Shown: positions 11,554-23,545 of the stretch, piece by piece
Position numbering within the stretch: position 1 is the first letter of the stretch
How the letters are laid out: the number at the start of each line of letters is the position of its first letter
Assembly: GCA_029255685.2 (NCBI GenBank)
Contig: CM055316.2
Span: forward strand, 69,455,237-69,519,236
Direction: 5' to 3'
From: Silene conica
Taxonomy: Eukaryota; Streptophyta; Magnoliopsida; Caryophyllales; Caryophyllaceae
DNA length: 64,000 nucleotides
Notes under the pieces: model-generated
The model's input: the letters and a program-made list of their open reading frames with translations, nothing else
Database searches by the model: none
What the model was told of the DNA's origin: nothing
Translations under genes and position numbers: made by a program

Positions 11554-12313
11554 AGTAGTAAGTTCTATGAAAAAAATAGTATAGGTGTCACTTACGATCT
11601 TGTATACATGGATGTAGAAGTACTAATAAATTAGTATAGACAACCCTTCTAAAATCCAAATCAATTAGTCTAAAAAAAATTGTACCATGTTATCAAGACT
11701 AAGCAAATGACCATTAGATTAATAAAAAAAGAGATAGAAATGAAAATTACACAAGAAAATAACTCAAGCGATAAAAAATTGTAAATACTATGGTGTCATG
11801 TTGTCCATTGTTGGGACATGAGATGTAAGCTTAGAAAGAAAAATTGGACTTTCAACGTATTGATTTTCATTATATTAAAAAAAATATATTTATATATAAG
11901 GTCCTGTAAACTAAGTTACAAAAAAGGGAGATACGAGAGTGTTTAATTGCAAATGAGTAACGATGAAGTGAAAAATATTTAGTTAATAAACATATGAGCT
12001 CAACAGAGGAAAATGATGGGTTATGAATATTCTTATGTTATTATTTAGACGAGTTTTTCATCACTATGTAAGAATGCGCAATTAATAGAGATATTAAATT
12101 CTTAATTTTTAATTTAGTGTCAAAGTATACAAAGAGTCATGAAAAGTGAAAAGTTCAATAATATGTAGGTTTCGTATAATTATTACTATTTTACTATTTT
12201 ATTTTTATAATAATAATAACATATTATTATTATTATTATTACTACTACTATTACTATTATGTGACAAAAAGTTAAGAGGTAACACAAGACATTTTAATGG
12301 AGGTTCAAAAAGT
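11554..12313. other. Unassigned AT-rich stretch with ATT/ACT microsatellite
   Basis: Contains trinucleotide runs at about 12205-12262. No gene or repeat ends recognised. Confidence 0.45.
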
Positions 12314-12318
12314 CATTT

Positions 12319-12548
12319 TGTTAAACACAATTAGTATCATAATCTCTTGCCTTATTATTTCCATACCGAGAAATATAAATAACATTGTGAACCGTGGCAT
12401 CATTAGGGCACATGGTCCATTATAAAGATAAGAGCACAAGGCCCATGTATACTACGTAACGTAAATATGAGTAATGCAGAATAACTATGATTAATGCATG
12501 CAAAATGCTAACGTAAATATGATAAATATATAATATTATAATCTATTA
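12319..12548 (-). repeat. Copia 3' LTR
   Basis: 230 bp; pairs with 16818-17047 and differs by several substitutions, mostly transitions. Confidence 0.9.
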
Positions 12549-12554
12549 CCCCCC

Positions 12555-13019
12555 TCAAATCGGAGCATAGGGATTAAAAATGCCCAACTTGACAACCAAA
12601 ACCTGAAAATGGGAAACACCAAGAGCCTTTGTCAAGATATCAGCTAACTGAACCGTGGTAGGTACATAGGACGGGAGAGTAAGACCATCTTTAATAGCAT
12701 CCCGAACGAAATGACAATCAATCTCAATATGTTTTGTGCGCTCATGGAACACGGGATTTTGAGCAATGTGCAACGCCGATTTGCTATCACTATAGACGTC
12801 CACAGGTGCCGAAAGATCTACTCCGAGGTCAGTTAAGAGGCCTTTGAGCCACTTTATTCCTTGTCCGGGAGTACCCTTAAGGTAACGGACCATTCGTAAT
12901 GCTGCGGCCCAATGATCCTCACGCGGTGTGGACATAAACCGAGACAGGACATGAACTCCATAGGACAACTCTGGGCGAGTTACTGCAAGATAAAAAAAAG
13001 CCGACCCATCAATCTTCAA
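12555..13019 (-). pseudogene. Copia RNase H remnant with core deletion
   Basis: The reading starts in the connection region (FFYLAVTRPELSYGVHVLSRFMSTP) and ends with the typical copia C-terminus (HERTKHIEIDCHFVRDAI, QLADILTKALG). In intact relatives about 60 residues carrying the catalytic Asp and the SAEAEYR motif separate YLKGTPGQGI from KWLKGLL. Here these two motifs are fused in frame, so the enzyme core is deleted. Confidence 0.88.
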
Positions 13020-14109
13020 TAGCGCTCCGGGTCGGTCAAGAAGGCACTCGCACTCTCACCGAGGTGATGATTTTGCTCAAGTGGAGTAGGAGCAGGTTTA
13101 CACCCAAGCAGCCCGACTTCATTAATAATATCAAGAGCATACTTACCCTGACACAAGAAGATACCGTCCGAATTGCGCGCAACTTCAATCCCAAGAAAAT
13201 ATTTTAATTCACCCAAATCTTTCATGTGAAATCAATTGTTCAAATATTCTTTGAAGGAAGAAATGGATTTCAAATCATTGCCCGAGATGATTAAATCATC
13301 AACATGGATAAGGACATTAATACGCACCTCGGCTTTCACAAAGGTGAACAAGGAATAATCGTGATAGCTTTGGAAATAACCGTATTGTTTTAATGCCGTA
13401 CCAAGCTTGGCAAACCAACACCTTGGAGCTTGCTTTAGTCCGTACAAGGATTTTCGCAGACGACATACAAGGTCGGGTTTCGGTGCAGTAAAACCGGGTG
13501 GTAACCTCATAAAAACCTCCTTTTCCAAATCACCATGAAGAAAGGCATTGTGAACATCCATTTGACGTAGATGCCAATTTTTCGCGGAAGCAATAGCAAG
13601 AAATGTGCGAACAGTTGTCATCTTAGCTACCGGAGCAAAAGTCTCATCATAAACCACCCCCTCGGTTTGGTGATTTCCGAAAACAACCAAACGGGCCTTA
13701 AATCGTTCAATCGTGGAGTCCGACTTGTACTTAATTTTATAAAGCCATTTTCTCCCTAAAGCTTTCTTCCCCGGCGGTAGAGGCTCAAGAACCCAAGTAT
13801 TTTTAGCAATCAAAGCCCGCATTTCATCCGCCATTGTCGTCCGCCACTCATTGATTTGCACAGCGGCCTTAAAATTACGAGGCTCACTGTGAGCGGTGAG
13901 GGCGGCAATGTAGGTGCGATTGGGGAATAAAACTTATTACAAGAGAGATAATTAGCCAAGGGATAAAAGGTACCTGAGGAAGGAGATGAGACAGTGAGGC
14001 GAGAGGCGTGAGACGGACTGTTACTATGACTATCATCACTGTCAAAATCAGGCAGAAAGTCATTAAGGTTCCGGTTAGGGATACGGACCCGATGGCCATG
14101 GCCCAACAC
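13016..14109 (-). pseudogene. Copia reverse transcriptase remnant
   Basis: RT motifs run in order on the minus strand: WVLEPLPPGKKALGRKWLYKIK, FKARLVVFGNHQTEGVVYDETFAPVAK, LRQMDVHNAFLHGDLEKEVFM and SLYGLKQAPRCWFAKL. The catalytic box reads HVDD in place of YVDD. A stop at 13232 and frame changes near 13225 and 13810 break it. The segment 13016-13225 continues the palm/connection ([22 protein letters not shown]). Confidence 0.9.
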
Positions 14110-14250
14110 GGGCTGGTCCGAAGGGGAGGTAGATGGGCCGGAAGCAGGTGAAGCAGATTGGGATGTCTCAGGGGAGATGGGTTGAAGCTCGTTAATAGGC
14201 TGAGGCGAATTGGTGGGCTGGTCAGCTTTGAGGTGAGGGTCTGTGGGGGG

Positions 14251-15368
14251 CTAATCAATATCATTATTTGGTATGGGCTGAACATGCGGATTGGACTGGG
14301 CTTCAGCAGAAATATCCCAATCCACTATTAACTCATTAGTGGGATTTGGAGTATTATTGGACACGACATTAGGTGAGTGACGAAATGGGAATTGATCCTC
14401 ATAAAACTTAACATCTCGAGACACAAAAATTTCCCGACGGTCCAATCATATAAATACCACCCCTTTTGCCCGGAAGGATACCCCATGAACACACATTTCC
14501 AACTCCTACTAGCGAATTTATCACCCTTGGATCGTTGATTGTGAGCAAAGCATAGCGACCCGAAAACACGAAGCATTTGAAAATTGGGTAATTTGTTATA
14601 AAGTTTTTCATATGGCGTGGTGCCATGAAGCAGACGAGACGGGGTTCGATTTATGACAAAAGCAACCGCTAGAACACATTCACCCCAAAACTCAAGAGGT
14701 AAAGCGCCCTGAAATCGTAGAGCCCTAGCTACATTCAATATATGTTGGTGTTTTCTCTTAACCCGCCCGTTTTGTTGTGGGGTACCAACACAAGAAGATT
14801 GGAACAAGATGCCATGATCGGAGAAGTATGATTTTAAAGGGTGAAATTCCGTTCCATTATCGCTTCTGACAGTCTTAATTTTGGCTAATAATTGTCTTGT
14901 AATCATAGCCATGAACAGTTTAAATTTATGTTCGACCTCGGTTTTCGAGCTAATTAAATACACCCAGACCCCGCGGGAGTAGTCATCGACTATAGTCAGA
15001 AAATACCGAGCACCCGTCGAGGATGGAACATCATATGGGCCCCATAAATCACAATGTATGAGTTCAAAAGCATGCTTACTATTATTGATACTTAATGGAA
15101 AACGACTACGAATATGTTTAGCACGATGATAAACCTCACATGTTTTTGACAAAGATAAATTTGTAGTACTAATAAAAGGAAGAAATTTGACAACTTGTTC
15201 AGAAGGGTGCCCTAATCTGTTATGCCATAAATAAAAGGAACTGGGAACATTACGAATGACGTGCACAGTCTCCACAACACGAAGATAGTACAGTCCATCA
15301 ATCCTCGCTCTCACCACTGCCAATCTCCGCCCTCGTAGCCTGGTCTTGAATAAGACAAGTAATAGCAT
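14251..15368 (-). pseudogene. Copia integrase remnant
   Basis: Integrase zinc-binding sequence LWHNRLGHPSEQVVKFL is followed by the core: FELIHCDLWGPYDVP, then RSDNGTEF, then GTPQQNGRVKRKHQHILNVAR, where the third catalytic position reads VKR for the usual VER, so the catalytic Glu is replaced. The C-terminal region has HGTTPYEKLYNKLPNFQMLRVFGSLCF. Frameshifts occur near 15300 and 14410-14630. Confidence 0.9.
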
Positions 15369-16759
15369 TGGTTACAAATTCACAGTTCAAGGCATCGCTC
15401 AACTGAGATGCCAAAATTAAATTACAAGTTAATTTGGGCACAAATAAGACGGGGTCGAGAACAATAAGAGGCGTGACCCTCACGCGTCCTACAAAAAATG
15501 CCTCAATTTTAGAGCCGTCAGGGAGACCCACAACACGACTCGAGATTGTCTTAATATCGGTAAGAAGAGCAAAATTACCCGTAACGTGATGCGAACAACC
15601 TGTATCAATTAGCCACTTACCCGAATGATCGTGACTAGGAGTGCCATACACATTTACCAGAGAGGCGGAATGCGCGGGAGTGGAATCAGTGGGCTGAGAG
15701 TGAACTGGGCCCGCGTGAGCAGTGTTACTAGAGGATGTAACTCCTCCATATTCACGTCCTGCATTATCATTAAGAGTATGGGAACTGGTGCTGTCGTGAC
15801 CCCATCCCCGACCACGGCTGGTTGACGGACCACCATTACCACGGCCAGCCCCACGCCGCGAGCCCTTTAATTCGTGATACCAGTCGGGAACGCTACCAAG
15901 GAGATCAAAGCACATGCTCATATCATGTCCATTTCTATTACAATGATTGCAATGAAGTTTCTGACGCACGGACCAGGTCATTTGAGACGGAGGTTTATAA
16001 GGAGAGCGGGTATTAATTTGGACAACAAAACTCGCAAGATCAGACTTCAGGTCGGGTAACACGCCTACTCCCCTCACCCTTTCTTCTTGACAAACCATTT
16101 GGTATGCCCTAGCCACCGTGGGAGGTGGTGACTGATCAAGGATAACCGAACGGAGTGAGGAGTAGGGGCTGGTAACATGCCGAGTAAAAACGTATGAAGA
16201 CGCTCGGAGTCGCGCCGTTCGGTGTGTTGTTTTGCACTAGTACAGGCCGTACAACATTTACATTCAATGATGGGTTGGTGCCTGTCTAGGCCATCCCAAA
16301 TTTGACACAATTTTCCATAATAAACAGTGACGGACATACCTTCAATTTGACGGCAATCACGTAAAGCACCGAGGAGCTGCTGGATGCGCGACCCATCGAT
16401 ATTTCCGAACCGTTCCTGTAACGCCTCCCATAACAGTTTGGCATCTTCAAATTTCGGAAGGAGGGACTTAACCTCCGGAGTGATTGTATTGGACAACCAC
16501 GAGACTAACAATCTAACATAGAGTGTATAGTTTCCCATTCTTCCTCGGTACACGGAGCGACTGGTGCGGTAATTTTACCGTTGACAAAGGCATATTTCCG
16601 GCGCGATTTGAGCGCAATTCGAACATCGTGAGACCATTCATCGTAGTTTTCGGGGGTAAGACGAATAGGAGTAATCGAGTCCCCGAGTTTGTCTTGGGGA
16701 CCGAGATAAAACGGAGAAGAAGAGACTATTTTCGTTTGAGATTTTTCACCGTTCGTCAT
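15298..16759 (-). pseudogene. Copia gag, zinc knuckle and protease remnant
   Basis: The start is ATG at 16759. The N-terminal gag contains ITPIRLTPENYDEWSHDVR; a frameshift near 16505-16553 moves the gag core (AKLLWEALQERFGNIDGSRI, IEGMSVTVYYGKLCQIWDGLD) to another frame, and a second shift occurs near 16074-16116. The zinc knuckle CNHCNRNGHDMSMC and a glycine-rich linker precede protease DTGCSHHVTG. Gag packages element RNA and protease would process the polyprotein; neither can be made intact. Confidence 0.9.
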
Positions 16760-16817
16760 AACGACGGCTAGGGTTTTGTGGGTAATTAACTTAATTGTGT
16801 TAAGTCTCCTGATACCA

Positions 16818-17047
16818 TGTTAAACATAATTAGTATCATAATCTCTTGCCTTATTATTTCCATATCGAGAAATATAAATAACATTGTGAACCGTGGCACC
16901 ATTAGGGCACACAGTCCATTACAAAGATAAGAGCACAAAGCCCATGCATACTACGTAACGTAAATATGATTAATGCAGAATAAATATGATTAATGCATGC
17001 AAAATGCTAACGTAAATATGATAAATATATAATATTATAATCTATTA
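16818..17047 (-). repeat. Copia 5' LTR
   Basis: 230 bp, next to the initiator-Met-type primer binding site at about 16806-16817 (minus strand). Confidence 0.9.
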
Positions 17048-17052
17048 CTTTT

Positions 17053-18177
17053 TATGTTATTATATAGATAAGGTCCACAAAATCTGTATCTAACTATAGA
17101 AATAATCTTCTTTGTCCATAACTGAATGGTAGATGACGAGGTAAGAAAGATTTTCCAAATAAATAGTATGCAATGTATTCTTTCAATTAAAAGGATATAT
17201 CCACTAAAATCTCGATCAAAATAATTTGTGTTTAAAATTTGCCCATTTTATATGCTTATATTTTCTATTATTATATTCATGCGTAATCTGACCCACATCA
17301 TATATTTTTCAATTTTAAAGGATTTTTTGAAAAATTGAACTATTCTTTCCTCTTAAAAGGAGAGAACTTCAAAAAATCAAATGAATAGTGCAACATCGTT
17401 AGAAAGCAATCGACAATCCAATTTCGATCTACACCATCCATCTCATTTTTCAATCAAATCCTCACAATCCATTCTATTTTCAATCCAATTGATTTCTTCC
17501 AATTTCAATCTCAGCCTTCCATCCAAAATTTTCAATTGAATTTGGACCCAACATTCATAAATCCACTTTATCAGATTTAGATCTTAACCTTGAATTTCAT
17601 CTTTCGTAGCAAAATATGGCCCGTCAATATAAGTTTCTAAAGTTATCCCAGCCACATGATGTATGATCTCAACCGTCTAAATCGTTTACAATCAGATCGT
17701 CCATTACATGTCCAAACTGCTAATTTGAGTCATCCATACATTCCTACCATCTATCTGCAATCTCACACAACCCCGACAACTAAAATTCCCCAAAAAAGAG
17801 CTCATGGTTGATGGTAAAAGCCTTCTACCTGCCTACTATCAGTTTCGATCCGTCCAAATTCCGTTGTACTTAACTGGTGTGGTCATTTAGAGCTTTCATT
17901 TGAGGTTACAATTATGTGTTTCGTTGCCGGATTGGGATTAGGTATGTCTTCAATTACGCAAGTAATTTAGGATTCTTTATCTCGAATTAAAGCTTGTTGT
18001 TAGCTAATTATGAATGGCTGTGTTATGAAATCTGTCGATTTTGTGGTATGTTTCTTGAATTTACGAAATATATGGTAGTCTATTAGGAATGGTCGTTAAT
18101 TGTTTTTTTATTGGGAACGTTTATCTTTGTTTGGATCTTCAGCAAGACCTTAACTTATTTTGAATTTAAGATTGATC
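17053..18177 (+). other. Unassigned; possible 5' UTR with splice donor
   Basis: AT-rich sequence turns into a C/T-rich block (17400-17780) and then GATTGGGATTAG|GTATGTCTTC near 17942, which resembles a plant exon end and splice donor followed by T-rich intron-like DNA. I found no coding frame. A spliced host gene whose long intron holds the tandem array is possible but unproven. Confidence 0.25.
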
Positions 18178-18846
18178 TGAGCTAAGTTTGATTTCCTACT
18201 CATGTCAGTGCTAATTAATTGCTGAAAATTAACCTGCTCTGGGATCCATAGCTATTATTCCCATCATTGTTTATTCAATCGGTGTTTTTTGCACTCTTTT
18301 GGAGTTCCAACCTGCTGTTAGATAACCATGATGTGCCGTTTATGAAATTCTTACTGATTATGAACTATGGATTAGGTTCGATAAATCTAACTACGCTCTG
18401 CCGTTTATGGAATTACATTTATTTATTTCTGTTTATGTGAGTGTTAATTAATTGCTGAAAATTAACCTTCTCTGCGATCCATAGATGTTCTTCCCATTGC
18501 TGATAATTCAATCAGTGTTTTTTGCACTCTTTTCGAGTTCCAACCTGCTGTTAGATAACCACGATGGGTGCCGTTTGATACGTGTCTATTTTATGATGTT
18601 TTACATCTATTTTTACACGTATTTGGTCGCTCATTTACTATGTTTTAGCCTTTATTTCCCACAAATTGTGTACTTTCGTATTTTTATGCACTTTTGCAGA
18701 TTTATGCGGAAAAGGGGCGATTTAGCACCAAATCCATATCCTCGAGTCTATTGCATAATTAAGGAATAAATGGAAAGTCAACTGGAGTCAAAGTCAAGAG
18801 CCCGAAGTCAAAACAAGAAGAAATCTGAAGATTTCCATACAGAGGC

Positions 18847-18980
18847 GGTCGACCGACCAGCTAAACGGGTCGGCCGACCAGGCCTGAACTCTAATAAAGC
18901 CCAAAATCTCAAGGAAGGCCAAAAATAAAAGAAGCCCAGAAAGAAGCGGTCGACCGACCCACATAGTAGGTCGACCGACC
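18847..18980. promoter_or_regulatory. U3 pair of 33-bp GGTCG-RY-CGACC modules
   Basis: Sites start at 18847/18868 and 18948/18969, each 21 bp apart. Their right edge is about 76 bp upstream of the TATA box. Sites with a C or G at the variable centre contain RCCGAC, the DRE/CRT core bound by plant DREB/CBF factors. A regulatory role is an inference from position. Confidence 0.6.
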
Positions 18981-19451
18981 ACAGCGGAAGCCCAGACGAT
19001 TCTTTTCGGAAATAAAGTAGAATTAGAGTCTTTAGGAAACTCTAATCTCTTACCCTATATAAGCTAATCTTGTAGCTAGGGTTTATTATCAAGTTTTATC
19101 AAGGAGTGTCGATTAGTATCTATCTTTTACCATCTTTTAGTTTTGTAATCTTTCAATAGTTCCCAAGCATTCAATAAAGTTTGTTCCTTTCTGCCCTAAT
19201 TCCAATTGTGGTAATTACTCTTTTAATCCAGCTTTTTATTATAGTTCTTATTTTTATTACAATTGTTAAGTTAGAATCCCAAGCTTTATTGAATCTTGCA
19301 TGCTTAGATTATTTACTATGTTCACCATGTTTAATCCCGTTTTCATAATCGTCTTAACAACCATGAGTAGCTAATTTTCATATGTTAGGATGTAGGGGAT
19401 GAATATGCGTAGGTAAATAAAATTCGAAAGACCGACTTGTAGCAGGACCAC

Positions 19452-19525
19452 GGTCGGCCGACTGGAATAGCTGGTCGGTCGACCGAGGCCGTGGTCGGCC
19501 GACTGGAGTAGCTGGTCGGTCGACC
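19452..19525. repeat. R/U5 pair of 33-bp modules
   Basis: Sites start at 19452/19473 and 19493/19514 (21-bp steps inside each pair). They lie downstream of the TATA box, so they would be in the RNA leader. Confidence 0.9.
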
Positions 19526-19756
19526 ACTCGCGTATGTATTCTTATTTCGTCTTTTCTTGTCAATTATAATATCCTGCAATGAGACCATAAGGAGACTTGT
19601 AGGATGTTAGTAATGACCTACCCAAGATTGAAAGATACGGGAAGGGCATTGGTTTACACCTTAAGACGGATAGGTTACTCAAGGCTGAAAGGTATGTGAC
19701 CTGGGATTTAGGAATCACCCTTATTGTTGACACCCAATAATTGTGAGACCTAGGAA

Positions 19757-19786
19757 CTAATAGCATAGGCCGAAAGGAGCTATTAG
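19757..19786 (+). other. Leader hairpin in element C LTR
   Basis: Same 8-bp stem (CTAATAGC/GCTATTAG) as at 653-682, in the putative RNA leader. Confidence 0.55.
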
Positions 19787-20125
19787 GTAGCATAGACTTA
19801 AAAAGATATGTTACACCCCCTTACGCGACTGCAATACATGTTGACCTTAAAATTTATTTTACCTTAGCTATTTATTACCCAAACATCCTAGCATCCGTTT
19901 TTATTATATTTTATTCTCATCTTTTATTATTTGTTTATTTTAATCTTTGCCTTAGATATAGTAATCAACCAATCAAACCCCCAAATTTGTTACCTTTAAA
20001 CATTAACATTCAACAATAAACATTCCCCACCTCCTTGTGGTTCGACCCTGACTTTCACTATCTATTGTTAAAGTTAGGAATTATAAATTTTATCTTTGAT
20101 ACCCTCAACGACGGGCATCAAATTT

Positions 20126-20142
20126 TGGCGCCGTTGCCGGGG
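20126..20142 (+). other. Primer binding site, tRNA-Asp type
   Basis: TGGCGCCGTTGCCGGGG lies 5 nt after the LTR; complementary to the 3' end of plant tRNA-Asp including CCA (from memory). Confidence 0.85.
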
Positions 20143-20243
20143 AGGTGACGCCAGTGTTTATTGCTTTTTGTTTTTGTTTCTCTTTGTTTAAGGAACTTTT
20201 TGTTCCTTAAACCTTCTCACTTTTTTCTTGTAGTTTCCATCTT

Positions 20244-23117
20244 ATGCGCAGGTCAGTTCAAGGAGAACTCCTACCACTTGACCTCGAAATTGAGAGGACT
20301 CTTAGAGAAAGAAGAAAGCAACTTCTAGCAAATCAGGAAGGAGGTTCACCATCTTCCTTATTTCAAGAAGACTTATTCGAACAACCATCATTACCATCTT
20401 CACCAAAAACACCACCTTCACAACCAAATTCACCCATCAATCCACTTTCACCAAAAACACCACCTTTTACCTACTTTCCAGTTTTTCCTAAAGAAGAAGA
20501 GAATATGGCAGAAGAAGCTACTATTGCCAGTCACTCCATGCCTCAGGCAAAGGACCTATACAAAGGGTTCACTTTACCTGCAGGTACTGGGAAGCCATTC
20601 GAGGCCAAGCCTGCCTATATTACTATGGTTGAAAGAAACCAATTTGGAGGCTCGGCCAATGAGGATGCTGCTAAGCATATTGAAATCTTCACAGATTACA
20701 TATGCTCTATAGCACCCCCAGAAGGAGTGACGCAGGACCAGATTAAACAAACCATGTTTATCTTCTCCCTTAGGGACTCTGCTTGAGAGTGGTACAGAGA
20801 TCTTGAACGCACTGCTGCGGGAGTCACAGATTGGAATACCCTAGCTTTAGCATTCTACAGGAAATACTATTCTGCATCAAAGACTAATGCTTTAAGAGCG
20901 CAGATCACTAATTTCAAGCAAGGTCCCAATGAAGATTTTAGCGAGGCGTGGGACAGGTTCAAGAGACTTGTTCGATCCATACCACATCACGGATTCGAAC
21001 AATGGTTTCTTTGCAACCAGTTCTACAATGGCCTCTACGATGACAACAGGGCCTATCTAGATGCTGCAGCTAATGGGAGATTCCAAGATAATTCAGGAGA
21101 GACTAAGGGTCTCAAGTTGATAGAAGATGTTGCTGTGCACCGTGCTGAGCATGGTACTTCCAGAGGAAATCAGAGGAAAACTGAGTACAACCTGTCAGCA
21201 ATTGAGGCCTTGACAGCCAAGTTGGAAAAATTTGAGGCTGCAGGAAAACTCGATCTAGGGAGTGGAAGCAAGGGAGGAATATACCAAGTGAACGCCGTTC
21301 AGGACGGACCCTTTGCTTGTGAGAGGTGTGGTGGAGAAGGGCATGTGTCAAAATTCTGTACTTCATCCAATGAAACATGTGCCGCTTTTCAGCACTATCG
21401 TGGGAACAATTTCTATGACCCGAATAATAATAATGTCCATCCCAACTTAAGGTGGACAAGCCAGAATGTTCAAAACCCACAACACATGCAACCTCAGCAA
21501 AATTCCACATATTTACCCCCACATAAACAAAATTTCCAAAAACCACCTTTCAACCCTCAACCACCTTCTAATCCACCACCCAACACAGATGCTCTTATCC
21601 AAAATCTTATTGGGTTGGTACAGAAGGAATCACAGGCTAGAGAGGCAGGGATGAAGATGTTAGAGTCCCAGATTGCTCAATTAGCGAGCAAGAATGATAC
21701 TAGGGCTCCGGGTCAGCTTCCAACTAAACCGGACCAGAAAAAAGAGACTCTAAACATCATCTCTCTGCGAAGTGGAGCTAAAGTGGGGAGCGAGAAAGAA
21801 AAACAGGCGAGAAGCAGCGAAGGCGGTCGACCGACCGAAGATTCTGGTCAACCGACCACAAATCAGGACCCGAAAGTTTTACCTGAACAGGAAACTGGTC
21901 GACCGACCGAAGAAACTGGTCGACCGACCACTGAAGCAGAACCCGAAGTTCCCTTTCGCCCAGATTTGCCGAACAACTTGCGGGATTTTCTTTTCCGGGG
22001 TGATAAGACCCCCAGGTTTCTAAAAAGGGCTGCAAATATTGAGTCCTCAGCTGCGCCTTTCCCAGAAAGACTTGTGCCTTCAAAGGATCAGGTATCTTTT
22101 GACAAATTTAAGGATGTGATTCGTTCATTAAATGTTCAAGTCCCGTTTTTAGAATTAGTTCAACAAGTTCCTTCCTATCTTAAATTCATGAGACAACTTT
22201 TGTCAAGGAAGAGGTCTTTAGAAAAGGTTGAGTCGGTGGCCCTCACTGAAGAGTCATCCAGTTTTTTAACACATGTCATTGCCCCTCATAAACTAGAGGA
22301 CCCTGGTAGTTTTTCTGTCCCCTGTAATATAGGAACCTTCCCAGTTAAGAAGGCTCTATGCGACTTAGGTGCTAGTATAAGTGTCATGCCCCTAAGCGTT
22401 GCCTTAAAACTAGGAATGACCGAATTTGCAGTGACCAGTATGACAGTCCAGATGGAAGATCGCACATCTATGGAACCTATAGGGGTGTTAGAAAACATCC
22501 CTGTGCGTATTGACAGGTTCTTCTTCCCAGTTGACTTTGTAGTTTTGGACATCTCAGAGGATGCCCATATACCTATAATTCTAGGAAGACCTTTCCTTCA
22601 CACTGCAGGTGCCATTATAGATGTAGGCACTGGGACTCTAACCTTCAAAGTAGGCAAGCATTCTATTATCTATGGCCTATCTTATAGGAAGAAGGATGCT
22701 ATGACCCCCATCACATGTAATGCTATCACTTCTGAAAAGAAGTATGAGGTCATCACTACTTCTCCATCTTTATTACCTGTTCCTGTATCTGTTTTTACAC
22801 CTCCGCCCCAGATTGGGAGCAGTAGGGAGGATACTTCTATTATGACCATTGCAGGAACTGGTTTGGGGAAACCCAAAGTGAAGGAAGTCATCATCCAAAG
22901 AGGAGGAATGGGATGCCTAAGCTATGAAGAAGATGAGGACCCAGACGTCGTGGATCTGGAGGAGAAGAAGAAGAGGAGGCAAGCTCAGGAGGAGAGACCG
23001 TCGCATATGCTTTGCGACGGCGGAAAGAAGATGTGTTTTGCTAAAGCAAAAGCCGTGGAGACTACGGCATGTCGTCAGAAGCCGTGGTCGGATATCTTCC
23101 GCATCTTTAGCGGATAG
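20244..23117 (+). pseudogene. gag-protease ORF of element C with one in-frame TGA
   Basis: ATG at 20244 opens a ~957-codon frame ended by TAG at 23115. One TGA (20784-20786) sits where the family has Trp before EWYRDLERT; otherwise the frame is open. Order: an N-terminal Pro-rich region; an Athila-like capsid region (EDFSEAWDRFKRL, HHGFEQWFLCNQFYNGL, YLDAAANGRF); zinc knuckle CERCGGEGHVSKFC around residue 360; a linker containing two 33-bp modules read as GRPT and GQPT; and an aspartic protease around residue 705 (CDLGASISVMPLSVALKLG, IILGRPFLHTAGAIIDV). It ends in the tail ACRQKPWSDIFRIFSG. Gag would form particles and protease would mature them. RT and integrase are absent. Confidence 0.93.
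21825..21929 (+). repeat. Two 33-bp modules inside the gag-protease frame
   Basis: Sites start at 21825/21846 and 21897/21918. All four lie in the same codon phase (GGT CGA CCG ACC, one GGT CAA CCG ACC), giving GRPT/GQPT. The 33-bp module is 11 codons, so it preserves frame. The two modules are 72 bp apart. Confidence 0.92.
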
Positions 23118-23322
23118 TTGTTTTAGTTGTAGTTTTTAAGACAATTTATTTTTGTTGTGTGAAACTTTTTATTTTGGTTTGCTCGTAGTTTTAGATCCTC
23201 TCCTTTATGTTTGAGTAGTTAAGACTTTAGAATCGTTTTTGGCATCTCGCGCATTGTTGGGCGCACGTACTTTCTTGTTTTTTCAGGTTTTACGAAGAAA
23301 CGAAGACCTCCAGGACGCAGAG

Positions 23323-23427
23323 GGTCGACCGACCAGAAACATCGGTCGGTCGACCAGAGTGGCTGTATCGCTAAAATTTCTGTGAATCACAGGAGGTCGG
23401 TCGACCAGAATCATCGGTCGGTCGACC
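23323..23427. repeat. Two 33-bp modules in the 3' UTR
   Basis: Sites start at 23323/23344 and 23395/23416. Modules are 72 bp apart, the same distance as in the gag copy. Confidence 0.9.
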
Positions 23428-23491
23428 TACTCTCCGCTGCGGTCTTTCGTTTCTCTTCCTTACAAATCGTGAAATTGACTTGGTTACTTGA

Positions 23492-23545
23492 GTGGCACTG
23501 CTGGCCACCAAAACCTCCCAGCTTACGCTGGTTTGGGGAGGTTTT
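23492..23545 (+). other. Conserved 3'-UTR double hairpin
   Basis: A GTGG/CCAC stem (23492-23507) is followed by AAAACCTCCC (23510-23519) pairing with GGGAGGTTTT (23536-23545); an inner CCAGC-TTAC-GCTGG alternative stem lies within. The same structure is kept at 35578-35613 and 40249-40284. Confidence 0.65.

Larger units (their letters stand above)
12319..17047 (-). mobile_element. Ty1/copia element, complete but decayed
   Basis: Two 230-bp LTRs (12319-12548 and 16818-17047) face minus and enclose gag-pol remnants. The minus-strand LTR starts TAATAGATT rather than the usual TG and ends TTTAACA. The primer site next to the 16818 LTR reads TGGTATCAGGAG, close to the initiator Met-tRNA type used by copia elements. 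A purine-rich TTGAGGGGGG precedes the 12548 LTR. Flanks CATTT (12314-12318) and CTTTT (17048-17052) are an imperfect 5-bp target duplication. Gag-pol is broken by several frameshifts and one RNase H deletion. The single gag-pol order and short LTRs resemble the Ale/Retrofit group, but that placement is tentative. Confidence 0.9.
18576..20120 (+). repeat. 5' LTR of element C
   Basis: Begins TGATACGTGTC and ends GACGGGCATCA. TATATAAG at 19056-19063 is the likely TATA box, and AATAAAG near 19184 a candidate polyadenylation signal. Two 33-bp modules lie just upstream of the TATA box and two lie in R/U5. Confidence 0.95.
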
